The translations under genes were made by a program, and so were the position numbers. This document shows, in pieces, positions 5,833 to 9,473 of a DNA stretch of 9,473 nucleotides (within the stretch, counting starts at the first letter, position 1; every line of letters begins with the position of its first letter). The DNA is from Fusobacterium sp. Its GTDB lineage: Bacteria; Fusobacteriota; Fusobacteriia; Fusobacteriales; Fusobacteriaceae. Location: the NCBI GenBank assembly GCA_019410665.1, contig DXSD01000078.1, positions 1-9,473 of the forward strand, written 5' to 3'. The notes under the pieces were generated by a model, which saw only the letters and a program-made list of their open reading frames with translations, did not search any database and was not told the DNA's origin.

Positions 5833-8800
5833 ATGTTTTTAAAAGGAGTAGAAATTTTTGGTTTTAAATCCTTTGGTGAAAAAGTTCATATAGAGTTTAA
5901 TAGAGGGCTTACATCAATAGTAGGTCCTAATGGAAGTGGAAAATCCAATATTCTTGATGCTGTTCTTTGGGTATTAGGAGAGCAATCTTATAAGAATATT
6001 AGAGCAAAAGAGAGTGCTGATGTCATATTCTCTGGTGGAAAAGATAAGAAACCAATGAATTTTGCTGAAGTTTCTTTATATATTGATAATAGTGATAGTT
6101 TTTTACAAGTTGAAAATGACGAGATAAAAATCACAAGAAAATTACACTCTTCTGGAGAAAATGAATACTTTATCAATGATTCAAAAGCAAGATTAAAAGA
6201 TATTGGAAATCTATTTTTAGATACTGGAGTTGGAAAAAGTGCTTACTCTGTAATTGGGCAGGGAAAAGTTGAAAGAATTATCGGTTCTTCCTCTAAAGAG
6301 ATAAAAGGAATTATAGAGGAAGCTGCTGGAATAAAAAAATTCCAAGGGCAGAAAAATGAAGCAACTAAAAATTTAGAAAATGTTGATACAGAGTTAGAAA
6401 AAATAGACTTAGTCTTAAATGAAGTTAAAGAGAATAAAGAAAAAGTTGAAAAACAAGCTGATAAAGCTCAAGAGTTTCTCTCTCTTAAAGGTGAAAGAGA
6501 TTCTCTAGCTAAAGGGATATATCTTTGTGAATACGAATTTAAAAATAAAGAGTTTGAAGAAAACTCCCTTACTAAAGATAAACTTTCTCAAGAAACTACT
6601 GATCTTGAAAAAGAGTTTTCTCAAATTGAAAGTAGATTAGAATCTATTGATAGAGAAAAAAGTGAACTTAAAAAATATATTGAAGAAAATGGAAATAAAA
6701 ATCAAGAGCTTAAAAGAGAGATTGAAAGTAAAGAAAAGGAAAAGGTTAGAGTTTCAGAAAGATGTGCTAGTTATAAAAGAGAAGTCCTAGATAGAGATGA
6801 AAGAGTTAAACAAAATGATATAAAATTAGAAGAAAAAAATATCTCTCTTCAAAACTTAGAAAAAGAAGGAGTTTCAATTGCTCAAAAGGTGGAAGCTCTT
6901 TCAGAGGAAAATCAAATTTTTGAAGAGGAAATTAGAGAACTTGAAAAAGAAAAAGAGGATTTTAACACTGCTAGAGAATTGAAAAAAAGAAGAGTTATGG
7001 AGCTTGAGCTTGAAAGAATGAAGCTTATCAACGAAATTGAAAACTCTAGTAGAAGAGCAAAGGGAAGTATTAATAAAATAAAATCCCTACAAGATGAATT
7101 AGACACTGCTAATAAGAAATTAATAGTTGCTGAACAAGAACTTACTCAAGCAAAAAAATCGAAAGAGGAAAAACTCAAAACTTTAGAAGATATGAAGAAA
7201 AGAGGAGAGTTTTTAGAATCTGAAATTAGTAAGTGTAGTCAAAGAATAAATAAACTTTCTGAAATTATTAGAACTTCTGAATATGATGAAAAGAGATATT
7301 CTGCTAAGTTACAAGCTTTATTAAGAATGGAAGAGAATAATGAGGGATTTTTTAAAGGAGTTAAAGAGGTACTAAATAGTAAAATCCCAGGTGTAGAGGG
7401 AGTTTTTATCTCTTTAATCAATGTTCCTGAAAAGTATATGAAAGCTATTGAAGCTGGGGTTCCTGGAAATATCCAAGATATAATTGTTTCTACTAGTGAA
7501 GTGGCTAAAAAAGCTATAAATGTACTTAAAGAAAAAAAAGCTGGAAGAGCCTCATTCTTAGCTCTTGATACTATAAAAGTTGGAAGTAAAAAAGAATTAA
7601 ATCTAAGTATTGATGGGGTTATTGGTCTTGCTTCCAACTTAGTAGAAACTTCTGAAAGATATAAAATTGTAGCTGAATTTATATTGGGAAATCTCCTTGT
7701 TGTAGAAAATATGGATACAGCTTTAAAAATTGTTAAAAACTCACTATTCTCTGGAAATGTTGTAACTTTAGGTGGAGAACTTTTAAGTTCTCGTGGAAGA
7801 ATAACTGGGGGAGAAGCTAGTAACTCCACTGCTAGTCAACTTTTTGAAAGAAAAAGAGAGATTAAGCAACTTACTGAAGAAAGTAATAGACTTTCTAAAC
7901 TTATTTCTCAAAGTGTAGAGGAACAAGGAAAGATAAGTAAAGAGTTAGAAAGCTTTGAAAATGAGATAGACAAAATCGATGCTAATCAAGAAGAGATTAG
8001 AAAGCAAGTTAGACTTGCCCAAGAAACCTTTGAAGATTGTAACTCTAAGGTAGAGAGAATAACAAAAGAGATAAGAACTATTAAAATAGAGCTAGAAGAT
8101 GAAACAAGATATAATGAAGAGTTTGAAAAAAGAATCTCTAACTCCAATGATGAAAAGGAAAAAATAGCTTCAATCATTGAAAGTCTAAAAAAAGAAGAGG
8201 AAGAGGATATTGTTAAGGGACAAAAAATCAATGAGGTTATTAATAAGAAAAAAGAGGAGTTCTCTGACAAGAAAATTATATTCTTAAACTCTCAAGATAG
8301 AATAGAACAAATTGAGAGAGAAAAAGAGAGAGAGAAAAAAGAGTATGACATTCTTTTCTCAGAAAAAGAGGTTATCCTTGCTAAAATTTCACAACTTAAT
8401 AATGAAATTTTAGAACTTGAAAAAATAGAACAATCTCTTACTCAAGAGATAGATGAAAAACTTCAGAGATATGAAAGTGAAAACTCTGATATTGTTGAAA
8501 AGAAAAAGAAAAATGAAGAGCTAAGTGAAGAGGAAAGAACCCTTATTAAAAAGAGAAAAGAGTTAGATTCATATCTTCTTCATAAAAAAGATACCCTCAA
8601 TAAACTTACTGATTCTATTGGAAGATTAAAATTTGAACTTGAAAAAATTTGTGAAAACTTAGAGAGCTTAGAAGATATAACTGGAATAGAGATTGAGGTA
8701 GAAAACATTAAAACTTTTAAAGAAAAATTAAAAGTTTTAGATAATAGATTAAAAAATTTCCAAGCTGTAAATCTACTAGCTATTGAAGAATTCAAAGAGT

Positions 8801-9351
8801 TAAGTGAAAAGTATAGTTTCTTAGTCACTCAAAAAGAAGACTTAGTCAATGGTAAAAATGTACTTCTTAATCTTATAAAAGAGATTGATGAAACTATTCA
8901 TTCAAGATTTTTCTCTGCCTATAAAGCCATAGATGAAAACTTTAATAAAATGTGTATGGAAACCATTAATAATGCTGAAGGAAAATTAATTTTAAATAAT
9001 CCTGAAAATTTTGATGAGTGTGGTGTAGAAATCTTTGTAAAATTCAAAAATAAAAAGAGACAATCTCTTTCTCTTCTATCAGGAGGAGAAAAATCAATGG
9101 TAGCTATTGCTTTTATCATGGGTATATTTATGTTCAAACCAAGTCCTTTCACTTTCTTAGATGAAATTGAAGCTGCCCTTGATGAGAAAAATACGAGAAA
9201 ATTAATTAGTAAGCTAAAAGAGTTTACTGATAAATCACAATTTATTTTAATTACTCACAACAAAGATACAATGAGAGAGTCTGAAACTATTTTTGGAGTA
9301 ACAATGAATAAAGAAATTGGAATTTCTAAAGTGGTTCCTGTTAGATTTTAG
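5833..9351 (+). CDS. smc: Chromosome segregation/condensation ATPase SMC
   Basis: Complete 1172-residue SMC protein, the normal bacterial length. It forms a homodimer that, with ScpA and ScpB, extrudes and organises chromosomal DNA loops from parS/origin sites. The N-terminal head (1 to about 165) has Walker A GPNGSGKS (31-38, Lys37), the R-loop Arg57 and the Q-loop Gln143. A long Glu/Lys-rich coiled coil runs from about 166 to 500. The hinge spans about 515-665 and ends in the conserved SRGRITGGE. The returning coiled coil is about 668-1010. The C-terminal head has the ABC signature LSGGEK (1082-1087, Ser1083), Walker B FTFLDE (1106-1111, catalytic Glu1111), the D-loop ALDEKN (1115-1120) and the switch His1142. 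All ATPase residues are intact. scpA and scpB are not in the window, and smc is not next to rnc/ftsY as in Firmicutes. It is most likely transcribed with the two genes upstream. Confidence 0.98.
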   Translation: MFLKGVEIFGFKSFGEKVHIEFNRGLTSIVGPNGSGKSNILDAVLWVLGEQSYKNIRAKESADVIFSGGKDKKPMNFAEVSLYIDNSDSFLQVENDEIKITRKLHSSGENEYFINDSKARLKDIGNLFLDTGVGKSAYSVIGQGKVERIIGSSSKEIKGIIEEAAGIKKFQGQKNEATKNLENVDTELEKIDLVLNEVKENKEKVEKQADKAQEFLSLKGERDSLAKGIYLCEYEFKNKEFEENSLTKDKLSQETTDLEKEFSQIESRLESIDREKSELKKYIEENGNKNQELKREIESKEKEKVRVSERCASYKREVLDRDERVKQNDIKLEEKNISLQNLEKEGVSIAQKVEALSEENQIFEEEIRELEKEKEDFNTARELKKRRVMELELERMKLINEIENSSRRAKGSINKIKSLQDELDTANKKLIVAEQELTQAKKSKEEKLKTLEDMKKRGEFLESEISKCSQRINKLSEIIRTSEYDEKRYSAKLQALLRMEENNEGFFKGVKEVLNSKIPGVEGVFISLINVPEKYMKAIEAGVPGNIQDIIVSTSEVAKKAINVLKEKKAGRASFLALDTIKVGSKKELNLSIDGVIGLASNLVETSERYKIVAEFILGNLLVVENMDTALKIVKNSLFSGNVVTLGGELLSSRGRITGGEASNSTASQLFERKREIKQLTEESNRLSKLISQSVEEQGKISKELESFENEIDKIDANQEEIRKQVRLAQETFEDCNSKVERITKEIRTIKIELEDETRYNEEFEKRISNSNDEKEKIASIIESLKKEEEEDIVKGQKINEVINKKKEEFSDKKIIFLNSQDRIEQIEREKEREKKEYDILFSEKEVILAKISQLNNEILELEKIEQSLTQEIDEKLQRYESENSDIVEKKKKNEELSEEERTLIKKRKELDSYLLHKKDTLNKLTDSIGRLKFELEKICENLESLEDITGIEIEVENIKTFKEKLKVLDNRLKNFQAVNLLAIEEFKELSEKYSFLVTQKEDLVNGKNVLLNLIKEIDETIHSRFFSAYKAIDENFNKMCMETINNAEGKLILNNPENFDECGVEIFVKFKNKKRQSLSLLSGGEKSMVAIAFIMGIFMFKPSPFTFLDEIEAALDEKNTRKLISKLKEFTDKSQFILITHNKDTMRESETIFGVTMNKEIGISKVVPVRF

Positions 9352-9359
9352 AAAATTCC

Positions 9360-9389
9360 TTGACTTTTTACTTTTATAAAGGGTACAAT
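9360..9389 (+). promoter_or_regulatory. Strong predicted promoter for the gene at the right edge
   Basis: TTGACT (9360-9365, five of six) and TACAAT (9384-9389, five of six) are spaced by 18 bp, starting 8 bp past the smc stop. Transcription would start near 9396. This indicates that the next gene forms a new transcription unit. Confidence 0.65.
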
Positions 9390-9422
9390 ATAGAGTAAAA
9401 CATTTATATTTGAGGAGTAATA

Positions 9423-9473
9423 ATGAGGATATTAGCATATATATACTATCTCATTACCACCTGTCTCTTATAC
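9423..9473 (+). CDS. Start of an unidentified gene, cut off at the window edge
   Basis: An ATG at 9423 is preceded by the strong Shine-Dalgarno GAGGAG (9412-9417, 5-base spacing) and by a good promoter, so this is very likely a real start. The visible codons read MRILAYIYYLITT and are hydrophobic with an early Arg, as in a signal peptide or the first membrane segment of a membrane or membrane-associated protein. Seventeen codons fit in the window, but the last 13 bases (9461-9473) look like sequencing adapter, so only about twelve codons are trustworthy. The product cannot be identified. Confidence 0.6.
   Translation, partial: MRILAYIYYLITTCLLY
9461..9473. other. Probable Nextera/Tn5 mosaic-end adapter remnant
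   Basis: The last 13 bases, CTGTCTCTTATAC, are identical to the beginning of the Nextera transposase adapter read-through sequence CTGTCTCTTATACACATCT. They lie exactly at the end of the sequence. This is best explained as untrimmed adapter at a contig end rather than genomic DNA. Confidence 0.85.

Noticed and set aside
5642..5842. 66-residue frame overlapping the Cys-rich gene and the smc start
   Set aside because: It is a +1 frame shadow rich in Lys/Val with no ribosome binding site. The in-frame 108-residue gene explains the region.
7239..7829. 196-residue open frame on the minus strand opposite the smc hinge
   Set aside because: It is antisense to a fully supported smc. Its composition is that of a reverse-frame shadow, and it has no recognisable domain.
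8311..8345. GA-rich tract inside smc that might be a phase-variable simple repeat
   Set aside because: It is an irregular mix of GA and A runs encoding Glu/Lys/Arg of the coiled coil, not a uniform repeat unit. The frame is intact.
9352..9400. Rho-independent terminator after smc
   Set aside because: Only a 4-bp CCTT/AAGG pairing and the short palindrome TTTATAAA are available, with no stem followed by a T run. The segment is better read as the next promoter.
9247..9438. 63-residue minus-strand frame across the smc end and the following promoter
   Set aside because: It overlaps smc and a strong plus-strand promoter, has no ribosome binding site, and its composition is low in complexity.

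Overview
The window looks like a piece of a low-GC, probably fusobacterial, chromosome. The DNA is strongly AT-rich, the codons are A/T-ending, the genes carry strong purine-rich ribosome binding sites, and the set of proteins (fusobacterial-type SMC, MgtE, RsmB, plus a DUF1703-type AAA/nuclease protein) fits Fusobacterium. The genus assignment is an inference from style and content, not from a database match.

Left part (1-3286): two genes read leftward. mgtE, a complete CBS-domain magnesium channel, lies upstream. After a 245-bp gap with its own promoter comes a complete 548-residue AAA-ATPase-like/PD-(D/E)XK protein of the kind found in many paralogous copies in gut and oral anaerobes, whose function is unknown. 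A 142-bp divergent promoter region (3287-3428) separates this block from the right part.

Right part (3429-9351): a rightward run of rsmB (16S rRNA m5C methyltransferase), a SAM-dependent O-methyltransferase of the COG4122/YrrM type, a 108-residue winged-helix-like protein with a Cys cluster, and a full-length smc. The last three genes are separated by only 11 and 24 bp, are probably co-transcribed, and appear to have a promoter in the 107-bp gap after rsmB. The run combines two predicted RNA-modification enzymes with the chromosome-condensing SMC ATPase and a small predicted metal- or Fe-S-binding protein.

Right edge (9352-9473): a strong promoter and ribosome binding site lead into the first codons of another rightward gene. 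The final 13 bases are identical to the start of the Nextera/Tn5 mosaic-end adapter, so the true genomic sequence probably stops at 9460 and the last codons of the partial gene are artefactual.

Most of the window is ordinary core-genome content. I see no CRISPR array, rRNA, tRNA, insertion sequence or riboswitch. I did not find a convincing new multi-gene system. The items most worth following up are the adapter remnant, the FeoC-like small protein next to smc, and the AAA/nuclease gene.
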